NCBI GenBank assembly: GCA_942159475.1
Contig: OW804098.1
Coordinates: 3,696,383 to 3,760,382 of the forward strand
Direction: 5' to 3'
Length of the DNA: 64,000 bases
DNA from: Sthenelais limicola
Lineage: Eukaryota > Annelida > Polychaeta > Phyllodocida > Sigalionidae
Part shown: piece after piece, positions 11,796-24,005 of the stretch
How positions within the stretch are numbered: the first letter of the stretch is position 1
Layout of the letters: each line of letters opens with the position of its first letter
Notes under the pieces: generated by a model
Databases searched by the model: none
Seen by the model: only the letters and a program-made list of their open reading frames with translations
What the model was told of the DNA's origin: nothing
Program-made: the position numbers and the translations under genes

Positions 11796-13280
11796 TCACA
11801 CTCTGTCTGTAGGCCTACAGACAAAATTTGTCATCATCTCTGGTTGTTTTTATTGTCATCTCTAATTGTCATACCTCTTTCCATAGGAATCGATGCATGT
11901 CAACTACAGGAAAGATGAACTATGTTCATGGTGGATGGCTCATTGATGTATGCAGAACAACTAATAGGTAATGATACTTACATACATATGTAACTTAAAT
12001 AGATTCATTTTTCAATAATAAAGGTCATCGTACCAATTGTAGTAGTGCCACATCAATATTGTAATGCTTGTAATATATTGTGGCCACAGAAACAGTAAGG
12101 AGGATTCGTAGGTAGACCAGTGCGTGATACAGTGTGACTATAAGATTTACATCTTGTTAGTCAAACTTAGACCTATAGTGATTTAACCATGTCATGTCTT
12201 CCATAACTATTAATGTCACAGCTCTACACAATTTTATTATTTATTTATCACTATCGTTTTCAGCTGTGTAGCATCACATCAGAGGAGGTAGCACATATAT
12301 GGAGGTGAAGGCAAGGGGGCAGGCTAGCAACAAACGTTGGGCAGAAGGAAGTTTGGACCTGAGACATGTAACATGTAAGTCAAAGGAAATTGGCAATGTG
12401 TTATGTTGATTGGACAGGGATGAATGTGGCGCAATGTGTTTCATAAGGCCCATATAAAGAACACTGCTCTCTGATTGAAAAAAATAGAAACAAATCAACA
12501 TTTTACTCTCCTTATTAAAAAAAACAAGGACATGTATAATGTCTGTAATGCCTCGTTTAAAGTGATAAATGTAATACTACGATATTTCTCCGGCAACCAA
12601 ACATTTTACTTGCCCAGAGCCATTTTTTACTTGCCCCAGGCAAGTAAACATCAAGCCCTGAAAGGTGTAACTATACCTGGGTGAATCAAGTATTTTACTG
12701 TGTATTCGTCAGAAACTTGTATTCATAGGACTATGTCACTGATTAATACAGTTTGGTGATGCAAGTGTCACACTCAAAATCTGATTTTACGTAAAGTTAT
12801 ATTACAATATCAATATGAATATTATATGTTTGTCCATATATTTGAATTAATTAACTATTTTTCATTTCAGGATATGAATTGAAGTCAATCAAAAGAAAGG
12901 ATACAAGTCTAAGAAAGGGACCTCTGATACTCACAACAACGTGGCACGATTCTTCCAGAGATTTACATTATTTAATTTTTTTTTTTACCTGGTCTATTTC
13001 ACCGCTCTGGTGGTCTTCCTCAAGTACCTGGTGTGGACACCAGATCTACATAGAGCACCAACAGACAGGACATCCACCATTCTCGACCTCCAAGCAGCTG
13101 GATAACAGGACCCTGCCACAAGTCCCAGTCATTTGATATCAATACAGAAGACTTACCTTAAAAGTAAAAATTTAGTGTTCCCAAAAACTTTATATAAATG
13201 CAGGCCATGTTTTGTTCTCTATAATGTGTTTTCATCAGTATCCAAGTGTTGCTATATTGGATTTTGCCTTAGTCACTACA
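11796..13280. other. Intergenic, no supported gene
   Basis: No coding domain was recognised. A perfect 10-bp inverted repeat (TTTACTTGCC / GGCAAGTAAA, 3-base loop) lies at 12626-12648. Splice-acceptor-like pyrimidine tracts ending in CAG occur at about 12262 and 12870, but the sequence that follows has no extended frame. The open frames at 12879-13136 and 13133-13357 have no recognisable features. Confidence 0.5.
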
Positions 13281-13284
13281 TTTT

Positions 13285-14060
13285 GAACCAAAAGTCCATC
13301 GAAAAGTCAGAAAAGTCTATCGTAAGTCAGAAAAGTCTCTCATCAGGTCAGGTATGATCGTAAGTCAGAAAAGTCTTATCGTAAGTCAGAAAAGTCTATC
13401 GTCAGATCAGGAAAGTCTATCGTCTATCGATAAGTCAGAAAAGTATCAGTCAGGTCAGTAAGGTCAGGAAAGTCTTTCATCAGGTCAGGAAAGTCTATCA
13501 TCACGTCAGGAAAGTCTATCGCCAGGTCAGGAAAGTCTATCGTCAGGTCAGGTCAGATCAGATCGTAGGTCAGAAAAGTCTATCGTAAGTCAGAAAAGTC
13601 TATCGTCAGGTCAGGGAAGTCTATCGTCTATCGATAAGTCAGAAAAGTCTATCGTCAGGTCAGGAAAGTCTATCGTCAGGTCAGGTCAGATCAGATCGTA
13701 AGTCAGAAAAGTCTATCGTCAGGTCAGGAAAGTCTATCGTCAGGTCAGGAAAGTCTATCGTCTATTGATAAGTCAGAAAAGTATCAGTCAGGTCAGTAAG
13801 GTCGGGAAAGTCTTTCGTCAGATCAGGAAAGTCTATCGTCAGGTCAGGAAAGTCTATCGTCAGGTCAGATCAGATCGTAAGTCAGAAAAGTCTATCGTAA
13901 GTCAGAAAAGTCTATCGTCAGGTTAGGAAAGTCTATCGTCGTTTTGATAAGTCAGAAAAGTCTATCGTCAGGTCAGGAAAGTCTTTCGTTAGGTCAAGAA
14001 AGTCTATCATCAGGTCAGGAAAGTCTATCGTCAGGTCAGAAAAGTCTATTGTCAGGTCAT
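13285..14060. repeat. 21/20-bp minisatellite with higher-order structure
   Basis: Tandem array of AAGTCTATCGTCAGGTCAGGA (21 bp) mixed with a 20-bp variant, AAGTCTATCGTAAGTCAGAA. Longer composite units recur, for example the series with GTCTATCGATAAGTCAGAAAAG at about 13425, 13625 and 13765. The composite units show that blocks of repeats were duplicated after the basic unit had diverged. Open frames across it are artefacts. Confidence 0.95.
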
Positions 14061-14350
14061 ATATGGTTGTATATCGAGAACATTTGACTAGAAATGAAAC
14101 AGATATGAGAAGGGAGCTGCAAGTTACTAGAGAGGACTTGACAAGACTTAGAATAGTGAACAGAGGTCTAGATTGCAAAACTATATTTATACTATTTATT
14201 GTATTAAAACATTTAAAGATTCTATGAATAATATTTCTACTGATTTTCTTAATCATTGCTAATACACTATTGTCATCTATACTTGATGAGACTGTAAAAA
14301 TCCACCCTTATATATAAATATGGTATATTGTACAAGGTTACAGGGTAAAT

Positions 14351-14404
14351 GCTGCGCGAATCGCCGATACGAAAAACGCTGCGCGAATCGCCGATAAGAA
14401 AAAC
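14351..14404. repeat. 27-bp direct duplication, CpG-rich
   Basis: GCTGCGCGAATCGCCGATAC followed by GAAAAAC is repeated immediately with one substitution (14351-14377 and 14378-14404). A partial third copy (GGCGGATACGGATACGTTGCGCG) follows. The segment is CpG-rich in an AT-rich neighbourhood. Confidence 0.85.
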
Positions 14405-16955
14405 GGCGGATACGGATACGTTGCGCGGGACAGTGTAATGTCCAGACCATTTCACATATGGATACCCGTGTAAGCCATGCAACAACTTCTGGAACATGTT
14501 ATCGGTTGGACGATTCAGTCTGAAGTTAAGTGACCTATCACCTCTTAAAGCATATTTTTTTTTTATTCATTTAGGGCCAAACATTTACAATTACACCAAA
14601 ACTGAAAAAAAACACCGTATCCACCATGGATGTGTTTCAGACGGTGCCACATTTAAAATAACAGGATAATTATATTCATCATAATAAAAATCACTAAAAC
14701 TTTCATAAGTAATATCAAGGTTTAACATAATCATTAAAACCATAACCAAGATTTGACAGAAACTTCTTGGACTGTCCTACTGTTGAAGGCCTTATGTAAG
14801 TAGCTAATTTATTATCTGGCGATTTCTTCGTGTGAGATTACAGTGTGATCTGGATTTTATATGACTAAATGTGGGGTTATAATCTAATTCATTTAAACCT
14901 ATACTTTTAGATATTATTACTATGTTAAATACTATTTAGGATGTTTAAGAGAATATTAAATGAGCATGATGGAAGGTAATGTAACTACTGTATATTCTTC
15001 CAAACATATAGCATTATATTTCTACTGATAGTCTCTGTTCTACTGAACGGTATTTTAGGTCGGAATATTTTCCTCTGCTGGCTTTATCACTGGAAACTGG
15101 TCAAATATAAGTAGGGGTGAGGGGGTGGGGTGTGCTTATTCATATTTAGGGAACATGTCAACCATGATATATTTTAATCATTAGTTTTAATTCCCTTTAT
15201 GTTACATAGAACCTTTTAGTTTTAGTTTTAAGTTATATAAACTAATTATTTTCCATACACTTGATTTAATCAATATAAGAGCAGTAAAACATGTTCCTTT
15301 TTTTTAACAAGTTATAAGTTTATTAAGTTAATCAATCATTTAATGAACCATTTATCTGTTTAACTTTATAATCAGTTTAAGTTAATGTATATATTGTGCG
15401 TTTCCAAAGGAAACGAATTCTACGGTCAACTATTTGTGCGCAATGGCTAGATTATGAATATCAGACATACTGTAATCTGAAATGCATCGAATGTCTGTAT
15501 TAGAAGAACACAGAATTCAGTTTATTAACAACTAGGAAAGTTGCACGCTCCCTGTTTACAAAGGCAGTTGGATAAACATGAAAGTACAATGCAAGGGAAT
15601 TAGACATAAGACATCAAACAACATATTGTAATCTAATAATACACAATAATTGTCTTTTAGTCTTTGCAATTCCGAGCTTGTCTGTCTCCAAGACTTGAAA
15701 CCCAGAAAACCCAAAGGGTGTAGTAGGTGTAGATCACTCAGATTCAGTCATGGGTGGTCCTCTCTAAATGGGTTCCTCTCAAAACCTATACAGTGGCCTT
15801 AAGTGGCAACTTGTCAATCAAACCAAGATAGCCAATAGAATACAACAAATGTCAACCAATAGGATGTCACACTGGCCTTCAGGGATTTACTGCAGAGATG
15901 GTAGAAGGTTGTCAATCAAGCAGTCCTTGCATAAGTGCAAAGTTAGTAGTGTTGGCGTTAATTACATCACACAGAGATGGGCATCCAGATGTCCTCCCAG
16001 ATAAGGGTCCACACTCCTCACACCAATCCTCAACCAACACCTCAAAATGTATCACATGAACTTGCTACTCAGGATGATTGACAGAATGGTACCCAATTCA
16101 CTAACATTCACGAATTGTTTTTAAAAAAAATACCGTAGAATGTAAAATTGAAAGAAAACATGTTGCTTTATTTCTCCAAGCACTCAGATGGGGACGAACC
16201 ATATCTGGCTCCCTAGCAAGTTGGAGTATTGCAATAAGAATCATATATTTAAGAGTGACTACCTTACTCCTTTGGATGGACGCCATTTACTCCTGACATG
16301 CGCATTTATATAATAAAAGGACAACAACAAAACAAAAACATTGTGTATGAAGTTTTTCATAATACAACTAGTCAATACAACCTTCAGTGGTTTTTGCGGG
16401 TCACTACAATTATGTTATAATCATTTATTGTTTAATTGATTCTGATAGCTGGGAATTAGGATATGTTGTTGGTGAATGATACAAGAAATGCTGTTTTCTT
16501 CCCTTTTGTAGGCTTTACGATAAACATAACTTGTTCAACATAAGTATGTAGTGATTTCAATTTTAATCCTCCATCTTGTTCAAGCAAATTCAATATTTGT
16601 TAGAACACATGTAAAATATGTTGGAAAAATATAATACTTTTCGGGTTTGGGATATTGGGTTTATATCCAGCATTTCATGCCATCATCTATATATGATCTG
16701 CAGCATTGCTTGTTTGGTTTAGTTTACCTGGCTTACCCTAGATGTCACTACTGTCATACTTCCCCCACCCTACTGCACCCACTCACCCACCACCCCTCCT
16801 CCCCAGCCCCACCACAACGGTCCCCAAACCCTTGACCCCTGGTGACCCTCATTAACCCCTTGACTCCCTGTGTATCCCTCCGCCGGCGGACTAATACATT
16901 GCCAGTGGCCACATGTTGAGTCAACACAATATAGTCCCTCTTATCTGCTCCTCGT
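14405..16955. other. Intergenic, no supported gene
   Basis: AT-rich DNA without a recognisable gene, RNA or element. The open frames at 15768-16004, 16101-16286 and 16647-16835 have no domain and no supporting context. Confidence 0.5.
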
Positions 16956-16964
16956 TATGTAGGC

Positions 16965-17275
16965 TTGTGTGCCCTTCTTCCTCCTCCCTCCTCCATATGT
17001 AGGCTCAATGTGGCCCTCCTCCTCCCTCCTCCATATGTATGCTCAATGTGCACCTCCTCCTCCCTCCTCCATATGTAGGCTCAATGTGGCCCTCCTCCTC
17101 CTCCCTCCTCCATATGTATGCTCAATGTGGCCCTCCTCCTCCTCCCTCCTCCATATGTATGCTCAATGTGGCCCTCCTCCTCCTCCCTCCTCCATATGTA
17201 TGCTCAATGTGGCCCTCCTCCTCCTCCCTCCTCCATATGTAGGCTCAATGTGGCCCTCCTCCTCCTCCTCCTTCT
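16965..17275. repeat. 38/41-bp minisatellite
   Basis: About seven copies of a unit containing CATATGTAGGCTCAATGTGG followed by CCCTCCTCCTCCTCCCTCCTC. The period is 41 bp in the later copies (CATATG at 17111, 17152, 17193, 17234) and shorter in the early ones, through CTC-triplet slippage. The period is not a multiple of three and there are no stops, so one frame reads all three phases in turn and gives a fake 121-132 residue Pro/Ser/Leu-rich ORF. Confidence 0.95.
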
Positions 17276-17389
17276 CATTCTCCACTGTGATCGTTCTAAA
17301 AGATATTGTAGATGCCCAGAAGGCAGGAACGTGAATAAAAGCTTTAAAACAAAAAAAAAAGAAAAGATACACCTCTATTTCTTGCTATC

Positions 17390-17516
17390 ATTCAGTTTCT
17401 TTTTCCTTTCTTCTTCTTCCTCTTCTTTTTCTTCTTCTTTTTCTTCTCGTTCTTATTCGTCATCCCCACCTACTTCCTCCCCTTCTTCTTCTTCTTCTTC
17501 TTCTTCTTCTTCTTGA
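17390..17516. repeat. TTC/CTT microsatellite tract
   Basis: Pyrimidine-only stretch dominated by TTC triplets, ending in a nearly perfect (TTC)n run at about 17478-17514. It continues the pyrimidine strand bias of the neighbouring arrays. Confidence 0.95.
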
Positions 17517-17807
17517 TTTATTTCCTCCTCCTCTTTTTCTCACCATTTTTCTCATCTTCTACCCCCGCTTATCTGAAACCCTTTTACTCTAACATAATTT
17601 TTCTATCTTCCAAAAGAAGCCTTTTCCTGCCCTCAACACCCAACTCAATACTCCTCTAATGATCACCTCTGGATTATGCACCATGTATGCACCTGCAAGC
17701 GCGAATTCAAGTTATTAATCTTCATAATAATACTAATAACTAAAAACAATGAATTATTGATTTTGCCCATGAACTACAAAATACAACACAGGTGGTGTAA
17801 TATAGAT

Positions 17808-18562
17808 CCTCTCTCTTCTCTCTCCCCTCTCTCCTCTCTCTCCTCTCTCTCCTCTCTCTCCTCTCTCCCTCTCTCTTCTCTCTCCCCTCTCTCCTCTCTC
17901 TCTCCTCTCTCCACTCTCTCCTCTCCCCTCTCTCCTCTCCCTCTCTCTCTCCTCTCTCTCCTCTCTCTCCTCTCTCTCCTCTCTATCCTCTCTCTCGTCT
18001 CTCGTCTCTCTGTCCTGTCTCCTGTCTCCCCTGTCTCCCCTGTCTCCCCTGTCTCCCCTCTCTCCCCTCTCTCTCCTCTCTCTCCTCTCCCCTCTCTCTC
18101 TCTCCTCTCTCTCTCCCCTCTCTCCTCTCTCCCCTCTCTTTTCCCCTCTCTCTCCTCTCTCTCCTCTCTCCCTCTCTCTCCTCTGTCTCTTCCCTCCATC
18201 TCTCTCTGCTCTCTCTGTCCCCTCTGTCTTCTCTGTCCTCTCTCCTCTCTCTCCTCTCTCTCCTCTCTCTCCTCTGTCACCCTCTCTCCTCTCTCTCCTC
18301 TCTTCTCTCTCCTCTCCCTCTCCCCTCCCTCTCCCCTCCCTCTCTCCTCCCTCTCCTGTCTCCTCCCCCTTCTCTCCTGTCTGTCCTCTCTCTTGCTCCT
18401 ATCTGCTTACTCCCCTCTCTTTCCTGTCTCTATTCTGACTCTTATACCTTTTCCCTCTTTCTTCCATATGTCCTTCCTCTCCTATCACTCTCCTCTCCTT
18501 TTCCCCTCTCTCCTCTCCTTTCCCTCCAATCGATCCTCTGCAACTTCCCCCCCCCCCCCCCC
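17808..18562. repeat. Long (CT)n-type polypyrimidine tract
   Basis: About 750 bp almost entirely of C and T on the plus strand, made of TCTCTCC-like units, ending in a run of C at 18549-18562. Open frames across it (a 354-codon Ser/Leu frame on plus, an Arg/Glu frame on minus) are low-complexity artefacts. Polypurine-polypyrimidine tracts of this length can form triplex DNA. Confidence 0.97.
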
Positions 18563-18901
18563 AATGTATGTGAATGCACATATTGCTCTAACTCATAAAA
18601 CAAAAGTTTGTTTTCCTCTCAATATTGACCCAGTTTTAAAATCGATCCACACCACGATTGCTTCACACCTTGCAGCGCTTCCAATTTTCATCAGCTCACT
18701 CAGAGATTGTCCTTTACAATTATGGATTCTCCAGAGATAATTTGAGCAAAGCCCAAAGCATTGAGGTTTTAAGGATTTGCTGGCTGCAAATGAACTGAGC
18801 AAGTGATGGAACCCTACATACTGCCACATATAGGCCCTGCTTGTAGCCAGTATGGGCGTTTTGTGTGGGCCCCTTGTGGGCCCTGTGTGGGCCCAATCAT
18901 T

Positions 18902-19310
18902 TGTGATCCGTTTTAGGAAAATGAGTCATAAGTCGCAAAAATGATATTTTTCAAAGTGTTTATTTCATAAGATCACTTTATTGGAATGTTCTGATTTTTG
19001 GAGAGTTTATCACCTATATTTACGTCAGTCGATGTTTCAAATTTCAGAACAATCTATTAAATATATTCTCTCGTTTTAAAGGTCCTTGTAAGGAGTATAT
19101 TTAATTACTTTACTGGTTATTGCCCCCCAGAAATATTACAAACTTTTTTTTCAATGTTAGAAATATCAAACTTAAAATATGGAAATACTTATTAGAATAT
19201 TGGACTGTGTACTATCATTGGAATCGGCTTGATCTCATCTTTTCAAATATAATGATATCTCAAAATCTTTTTTTTGCGACTTATGACTCATTTTCCTGAA
19301 ACACATCACA
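18902..19310. mobile_element. MITE family M1, copy 1
   Basis: A 409-bp element with terminal inverted repeats of about 38 bp. The left end carries GGAAAATGAGTCATAAGTCG and the right end its inverse, ending in CATCACA. No coding capacity. Each inverted repeat contains TGAGTCA, the AP-1/TRE consensus. The interior has a conserved AATCGGCTTGATCTCATC segment shared by other copies. The flanks are T-rich and a target duplication is not clear. Confidence 0.85.
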
Positions 19311-19662
19311 TTTGGCCCTGTGTGTGGCCTAATGCTGTGTCGGTCGGTCGGGGAGGGGGAGGGGGCGTTTGCCCTGCAGCCACATAAAATATATATGTTT
19401 TTTAATTTCATCAACGGCCAATACAAATATTTAAACCATTTATTTGAAAAGAAACATTATTACTCTGTCATGTCTCCTTGCGACACCTTATCTACCAAAG
19501 GTCATCTATATAAAGCAAGAGTCCACTTCAGTGTTTGGCCTCTTGAAGGAAACCTGAAGTTCTTGCACCAAGGGCTTCACCTCAGGATTATACACCAAAC
19601 AGCGCAGCCCCTCACTGCTCATTACTCCCCCAGTAGATGTTTTTACTTTTGTTTAACATATA

Positions 19663-20081
19663 TGTGATGCGTTTCTGGAAAATATGTCATAAGTCGCAAA
19701 ATGGATATTTTTCAAAGTTATTTATTCATAAGCTATTTTTGTTGGAATATTGTATTATTTTAGGTGTTTGATGCTGCTAGTAACATCAATCTGTGTACAA
19801 AATATCAAGGCCATGTATTGAATATATCTATGCATTTCTAAGGTCGTCTTATGAAGTATATTTAGGTACTTCATTAATAATTATCCACCCAAAAATATTA
19901 ATAACTTTTTCTTTTTTCAAAAATAGAGATATCAAACTTAAAATATAGAAACGCTACTGTGATGTCTTATTGTTTACTACCATTAGAATCGGCTTGATCT
20001 CATCTTTTCAAATAAAATTTTATCTCAAAATCTATTTTTGCGACTTAATTATTGTGACTTATTTCCCTGAAACATATCACA
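19663..20081. mobile_element. MITE family M1, copy 2
   Basis: A 419-bp copy with the same ends (TGTGATGCGTTTCTGG at left, TGAAACATATCACA at right) and the same interior segment. The TGAGTCA motifs have decayed (TATGTCA at left, a TAATTATTG interruption at right). Confidence 0.8.
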
Positions 20082-20515
20082 TATTCATACAGGCAGTAGT
20101 GTTACAAGGCTGTACAGCCATCCATCCAAGCAGTACTCCATCCATGAACACCATGTGCCATGCTCCAGCTGTTAGTCACCCAATCACCCAAACCAGAGTG
20201 AGACATCTTTTTATAATGAATTGTTGAAGGGATTTATAAGTGTCCACATAAATATTTTGAGTGAACTAAAATCATTGGAGGGTGTTATTTTCACTCATTT
20301 GATTACAACATACTTTTGGTAATGTTGTAGTTCTATGTAAATAATGTTGGGAGAATGATCCCACAAGGTTTTTCCACTTCATGATGATACACAATTGTAC
20401 TTCTCTTTTGTCTGTTACGCTATTTTAGATCAACCCCTTGGTGCATTCCATCTAATAACAGTCACTAGCACTTGTCTCCTACAGCTGCTGTGGCTTCAAA
20501 ATATCGTATAAGATA

Positions 20516-20706
20516 TGTGATGTGTTCCAGGAAAATAATGTCACCAGTCAACAAATTTATATTTTTCAAAGTGTTTTATTCACAAGATCTCTTCACTGCA
20601 ATGTTCTGATATTTAGAGGGTTTAGCACTTATAGTCATATAAATCCATGTAACAAATTCCGGATCATTGTATGGAATATATCTCTGTGTTTTGAAGGCCT
20701 TCTATT
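20516..20706. mobile_element. MITE family M1, truncated copy 3
   Basis: Only the left half is visible (TGTGATGTGTTCCAGGAAAA then TATTTTTCAAAGTG). Similarity stops at about 20706 and the right end is missing. Confidence 0.65.
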
Positions 20707-21886
20707 GCTCCCACCGTCCCAAGGTGCCGGGAAAGCTTACAAAAGCAACAATAAAACATTCATCATTACTTTCGCCAATTTGGGGGCTGACTCAAAATAT
20801 GCCCATGTGGTTTTTCCACAGGGTTGCTCTGGTGCTGAGGTGGGATGGTGGAATGGGGGAGATGTGTGAGATATTGAGCCATGAATTGGAAATGAGAATC
20901 AACAAATTCTGCTTTTTTGTGTAAACAATTTTGAGTTGATTTAGCTGGCAATGCAGGATTAAATAGATAAGCAGGATGGAGGATTCATTTCACACACCTT
21001 ATTTTCTTAATTTTCATCATTTTACCCCACACTATTGTGTTCTGTGTGCCTGTGTGTTCTTGTAAGATTTGCCTTTGTAATGTAGGGACAGGAGTTGTGG
21101 CTCAATGAAATTGAACAGGCAGGTTTACAGGGCTGTGGGTGGGGAGTGCCCCCTCCACCCTTAACATATTTTGTTTTGTTTTTTGTTTTTTTTTCAACAT
21201 TTTTATAAAGCAAGATATGACTAGTTGTCAAGACAAAAGCTCACAGTATCTATAATGATATTCTGCCTGGCGCTAGTATGGTTTTAACTATATAATATGT
21301 AAGTGCATAACTATATAACGTAACTAAAATTAGGAACTAATAACATCAAACGTTAATATGATGAGAGCAGAAAGGTTTAATTTCCTGGGATTGTCTCATG
21401 GACACTATTAGTGCCCGCGATAAGCGCAACATTAACAACGAGCCAAGGTGAGAAAGATTAGTGAGTAGGATACTGTAACATGTTTGTCATTAAATAACTT
21501 TATTAATGTATTTTCATTCTCTATTCCAGAGTATTTGTTAGACTGTATGATGAAAATGTCAAATTGTATGTAACAGGATTTGGAATAACATTTTTTATAT
21601 ATATATATATATATATTTACATCAGTTATCAGGGTGCACGTGAAGCTATAAAGCACTGCAACTGGTTGATAGATTTCAAAAGTGGGTTATTTGAGAGGAT
21701 TGGTGAAGGTAAATTGTACATGTTCTATTAATCTGACCTGTATGTATATATCTATGTAGACTTATAGTTACAGAGATGAGGCGTTCAGGAGGTACATAAT
21801 ACTTCAGGGTGTAGTCTACAGGGTATGGAGCAGAGTTTTGATTAAGATATACTGACATGTCTATATAAATATTATATAATTATAGC
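20707..21886. other. Intergenic with simple repeats
   Basis: No supported gene. A (TA)n microsatellite lies at about 21594-21616 and a T-rich tract at about 21172-21195. At about 21665-21735 there is the right-hand part of the second MITE family (TTATTTGAGAGGATTGGTGA then AATTGTACAT), without a left end. Confidence 0.55.
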
Positions 21887-22005
21887 AAATGGCCCTCTGT
21901 TCGGGTTCAAACTGATCGAGACCCATCAGAAAACGAACCCCAAAGGGGTGAGTTCCCGTTTTCTGATGGGTCGAGATCAGTTTGAACCCGAACAGAGGGC
22001 CATTT
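21887..22005. repeat. Near-perfect 49-bp fold-back
   Basis: Left arm 21887-21935 and right arm 21957-22005 are inverse copies of 49 bp with two adjacent mismatches. The 21-bp loop itself contains a small palindrome (ACCCCAAAGGGGT). The right arm ends where M1 copy 4 begins; they share the base at 22005. CpG-containing and not AT-rich, unlike its surroundings. Confidence 0.9.
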
Positions 22006-22414
22006 GTGATGTGTTTCAGGAAAATGAGTCATAAGTCGCAAAAAATGGAGATTGAGATATCATCATATTTGAAAAGATAAGATCAAGCCGATTCTAATGG
22101 TAGTAAACATTAAGGACATCTAAGTAGTGTTTTAATATTTTAAGTTTGATATCTTTATTTTTTTTTAAATTTTGTTAATATTTTTTGGGAGGATAATTAC
22201 TGATAAAGTACTTAAATATACTCCATACGATGACCTCAGAAATGAATGGATATATTTAATACATTACCATAGAATTTCGTACATGTATTAATATTACTAG
22301 AAGTATTAAGCACTTCAAAAATTAGAATATTCCAACGAAGATATCTTATAAATAAATAACTTTGAAAAATATCCATTTTGCGACATATGACTCATTTTCC
22401 TGAAACACACCACA
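22005..22414. mobile_element. MITE family M1, copy 4 (interior inverted)
   Basis: About 410 bp, beginning TGTGATGTGTTTCAGG and ending in the inverse. The interior segment is in the opposite orientation to copy 1 (GATCAAGCCGATTCTAATGG). The left TGAGTCA is intact; the right TIR also keeps TGACTCA. It directly abuts the 49-bp fold-back. Confidence 0.85.
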
Positions 22415-24005
22415 TTTGCTATTTATTACACATTCTATTTGGATGTTAAAAAGTAAATTTAACTTGTAAAGCCTATAGTTTAGCTCAAGGAGGCTTCATT
22501 CACCGCAATTTGTAGGCCTAAGTTACGCGGTCAGGATGACGTCATCTGGCCTACACTGCACCAATGAAATTGTGTCTTTGGCCAAACGGTACACGTTAGA
22601 GGTTCGTATCAAGCAAACTGCACCCCAAAACTGCACCTTTCTAACTGCTCATGTGTGTAATAAATAGGCATATCGTTCTTGTCTTGTTATTCTTATTATT
22701 GGAATAATTCATGAAGGAAGTTGTTGTCGTTCCAAAAACAGGTCTCTCTAGCTAATTTAGTACACTCTTTAAATGTCTTAAGCGTTTGGTGTTCAGGGGC
22801 CTGCGTATGCAATAAAGGGGCAACTTATAGATAATTAAATTTTGATTCAGTTCACGTCTTGGGGTGGGGCGTTTGAATACTATAGACCCATTTAGCAATC
22901 ACAACGCAACACTAACGCTAACGCATCTTTTATGAGGACTACGTCACTGCTAGGTGTGCTATTCTCAGTGTGCATACTAAATAAAATGAGGTATAACCTA
23001 TACATAGCATAATTAAAATAAAGTACCGCCTTCAGTACAATGGTACCTCAATAGGTTCTATTATTAAATAAAAACGTACCTGTAGTACAGAAATATCCCT
23101 AGTATATAATACTACCTTGATAGAAACATTTGAAACGTCCGAAATAGGTTCGATTCAAGATTCATGACTGCCGCCATTTGGGGGAATATTACCCAGCATC
23201 CTCCTTGATTTTGACGTCATCAAGGCTAAATGCCGGCATCTCCCGGCATCGACCAAAGGCAGTGTGGGCGTGGTTGGGTTGCAGTTCAAATCATGTTTTC
23301 CTCCCTTCAAACCTCTAAAAAGCAATTTTTCTAGCTAATATTGAGTGACAGAAGCTATAACTAGAATGTTATAGGGTTGTTTGAACTTAGATGGTTTGAA
23401 ATGAAGCCTGTATAGTCCCGAAAGTGTTGGTGTATCTGTGAGCGATAAGAGGGGGCGATAAGAGTGTTGTTGTTCTGGTGTTAGCAAGACTTTGTTCACG
23501 ACTTACAGAACACCTTCTCTTTCATAAAATCACACTTCAAAAAGTGTAATCTGGCCATGAATAGCATGTAGAGGTTCAGATCTAATGGTGACATGCCTAT
23601 TTCTGCTATATATCATTGCTAAAATCCCATTAGGAGGAGGAGCATGACCACGGTGCACTCGGCATGCTATAGATCTATAGCATGGCACACAGGATTCCAT
23701 CATGAGTGACGTCACAACTTCTCCGAAGATGTCTGCCTTTATTAAACATCATAATCCAAGATTGTCAGCCCTCCAGGGCTCTCAATTTTCACCATATTTA
23801 TCTTCGAACCTAGCTGACATTGATTTTACCTCAAGAAGTAGGGATAGGGCTATCATTGTACTGAAGGCGGTATGTTCTTTTAATGTAGGTTTTGCAGCCT
23901 AGTCTAGGAACTTCTGGAAGTCCAGCAAGTTCCATTTCAGATGTATCTCTCCTCTTCCTACATGTTTAGGTGAAAATAAGTGATCATTTAATTAAATTTT
24001 TAATA
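22415..24005. other. Intergenic, CRE-containing region
   Basis: No gene was recognised. It contains three perfect TGACGTCA octamers (listed separately) and is locally less AT-rich at 23160-23300. Short open frames at 23530-23715 and 23702-23902 lack features. The region would fit a promoter or enhancer better than coding sequence. Confidence 0.45.
22537..23714. promoter_or_regulatory. Cluster of three perfect CRE octamers
   Basis: TGACGTCA, the palindromic CREB/ATF binding site, occurs at 22537-22544, 23212-23219 and 23707-23714. An 8-bp palindrome is expected about once per 65 kb by chance, so three in 1.2 kb is notable. No adjacent coding exon could be identified, so a role as promoter is inference. 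Confidence 0.45.

Noticed and set aside
17676..18740. 354-codon Ser/Leu/Pro open frame
   Set aside because: Translation of a CT-only repeat; no start context, domain or conserved composition.
23140..23165. tRNA B-box-like GGTTCGATTC
   Set aside because: No A-box, acceptor stem or cloverleaf can be drawn around it.
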